Assembly: GCA_025353165.1 (NCBI GenBank)
Contig: JANXRE010000132.1
Coordinates: 1 to 33,659 of the forward strand
Direction of reading: 5' to 3'
Length of the DNA: 33,659 bases
DNA from: Acidobacteriota bacterium
Lineage (GTDB): Bacteria > Acidobacteriota > Terriglobia > Bryobacterales > Bryobacteraceae
Shown here: positions 33,620-33,659 of the stretch, one piece after another
Layout of the letters: each line of letters starts with the position of its first letter
Numbering within the stretch: the stretch's first letter is position 1
Translations under genes and position numbers: made by a program
The notes under the pieces: generated by a model
Databases searched by the model: none
Told to the model about the DNA's origin: nothing
What the model saw: the letters and a program-made list of their open reading frames with translations, nothing else

Positions 33620-33659
33620 CATGACCGATTTGGCGGGATGTCGTGGCGCACGCACTCGT

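Noticed and set aside
33620-33659. Start of a further gene at ATG 33621
   Set aside because: Only 13 codons are visible, with no ribosome-binding site and no recognisable sequence.

Overview
The window looks like a chromosomal segment of an Acidobacteriota member, most likely the Solibacteres/Bryobacterales side. This rests on gene style, not on a database search: a TPR regulator with an N-terminal HTH and a TolB-like domain, a FecR/DUF6600-type proline-rich exported protein, short exported proteins after strong Shine-Dalgarno sites, several toxin-antitoxin (TA) modules, and Tat-exported hydrolases. The DNA is GC-rich and gene-dense. No tRNA, rRNA, CRISPR array, insertion sequence or phage gene was seen. 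No gene-free stretch exceeds about 150 bases.

Layout. 1-377: a MazEF module on the minus strand, with the toxin cut by the window edge. 442-3695: cobalamin adenosyltransferase, a TPR/HTH regulator, a small exported protein and a Crp/Fnr regulator. 3692-7073 (minus): peroxiredoxin, M1 metallopeptidase and a six-helix membrane protein in one operon. 7127-13265 (plus): uvrA, an unnamed conserved protein, a CPBP intramembrane protease, mtnA and araD, mostly joined by 4-nt overlaps. 13252-20698 (minus): a sugar operon of SSS symporter, small membrane protein, GH42 glycosidase, a FucI/AraA-superfamily isomerase and ribulokinase. Together with araD it gives a plausible L-arabinose route: hydrolysis, uptake, isomerisation, phosphorylation, epimerisation to xylulose-5-phosphate. 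20770-26887: a PhyH-type dioxygenase, rmuC, a decayed HicAB module, a dienelactone hydrolase, a truncated YdeI-family gene, a BNR/YCF48-like exported protein and class II fructose-bisphosphate aldolase. 26973-30890 (minus): an exported protein, ECF sigma factor and FecR-like membrane protein coupled by ATGA overlaps, with a large FecR/DUF6600 protein upstream. 31007-33619: a chimeric secreted protein and a Tat-exported GH3 beta-glucosidase.

The most notable feature is a set of broken or fused genes. A HTH/PIN TA module is fused into the GH42 gene of the arabinose operon, and both partners are truncated at about position 17879. hicA carries a one-base frameshift and lacks its 3' end. The ydeI-like gene lacks its 5' end. 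The exported-protein gene in front of the sigma factor is frameshifted. The 31007-31630 gene joins the start of a GH5-like enzyme to the end of a sialidase-like repeat protein. These could be deletion scars in the genome or, for the single-base cases, sequencing errors. The other candidate for new biology is the exported protein/sigma/FecR operon, which sits behind two tandem palindromes spaced exactly 20 bp apart.
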